From assembly GCA_003525905.1 (NCBI GenBank), contig DQIA01000051.1, forward strand, positions 1 to 30,295: a DNA stretch of 30,295 nucleotides, in the 5' to 3' direction. Below the pieces are notes generated by a model, which had not been told where the DNA came from, searched no databases, and saw nothing but the letters and a program-made list of their open reading frames with translations. This document shows positions 30,221 through 30,295 of this stretch, one piece after another. The stretch is from Clostridiales bacterium (GTDB lineage: Bacteria; Bacillota; Clostridia; Oscillospirales; Oscillospiraceae). The first letter of the stretch is position 1. Each line of letters opens with the position of its first letter. The translations under genes were made by a program, and so were the position numbers.

Positions 30221-30295
30221 TCAGACTGTCAAAAAAGCCTCGCAGAGTTTGCGCTCGCAAGCGCAAAGAAAGTGGAAATCATTTTCTCCGGCGGC

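Noticed and set aside
30081..30266. Small minus-strand open frame at the right edge
   Set aside because: It overlaps the terminator hairpin and the HAD promoter and has no ribosome site.

Overview
The window looks like chromosomal DNA of a moderately GC-rich anaerobic Firmicute, most likely a gut Clostridium of the Oscillospiraceae type. The reasons are strong AGGAGG-type ribosome sites with some GTG and TTG starts, a three-repeat SLH surface protein, clusters of lipoproteins and zinc-ribbon proteins of families common in that group, an ISL3 relic, and a LevR/RpoN-controlled mannose-family PTS. No rRNA, tRNA, CRISPR array or prophage is visible, and no gap between genes exceeds 300 bases.

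Left part (1-14756). A sensor-kinase-like membrane protein that stops before any kinase domain (minus strand) is divergent from a small receiver-like protein. A 1113-residue secreted SLH protein follows, then a same-strand run of uncharacterised proteins: a DUF6935 protein, two membrane proteins, a DUF4428 zinc-finger protein, several lipoproteins, a zinc-ribbon membrane protein and a TPM-domain protein. One lipoprotein gene is split by a single in-frame TAG. The run ends at the 3' remnant of an ISL3-family insertion sequence, which adjoins a decayed minus-strand reading frame.

Right part (14962-29459). This is a self-contained, sigma-54-controlled sugar-uptake and metabolism locus. rpoN (plus strand) has a consensus sigma-70 promoter. 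Divergent from it, a sigma-54 promoter drives PTS EIIA, a LevR-type activator, HPr and Enzyme I. A second sigma-54 promoter drives eight genes: an SDR dehydrogenase, a CoA-disulfide-reductase-like flavoprotein fused to rhodanese, a C_GCAxxG_C_C protein, BtpA-family protein 1, EIIB, a fused EIIC-EIID permease, a VOC protein and BtpA-family protein 2. Both sigma-54 promoters carry the same 12-bp dyad ACTAC-N2-GTAGT touching the -24 element. Intercistronic hairpins, and a 161-nt inverted-repeat-bounded RNA candidate ahead of BtpA 2, suggest post-transcriptional control.

Working model (inference). A sugar or sugar derivative is imported and phosphorylated by EI-HPr-EIIA-EIIB-EIICD. It is then oxidised by the SDR and processed by the two BtpA-family TIM-barrel proteins and the VOC protein, with the flavoprotein and the cysteine-rich protein handling a redox or sulfur step. 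LevR and RpoN sense PTS phosphorylation state and switch both operons on. The substrate cannot be read from the sequence. The right edge holds a HAD phosphatase gene convergent with rpoN, its sigma-70 promoter, and a terminator for a minus-strand gene beyond the window.
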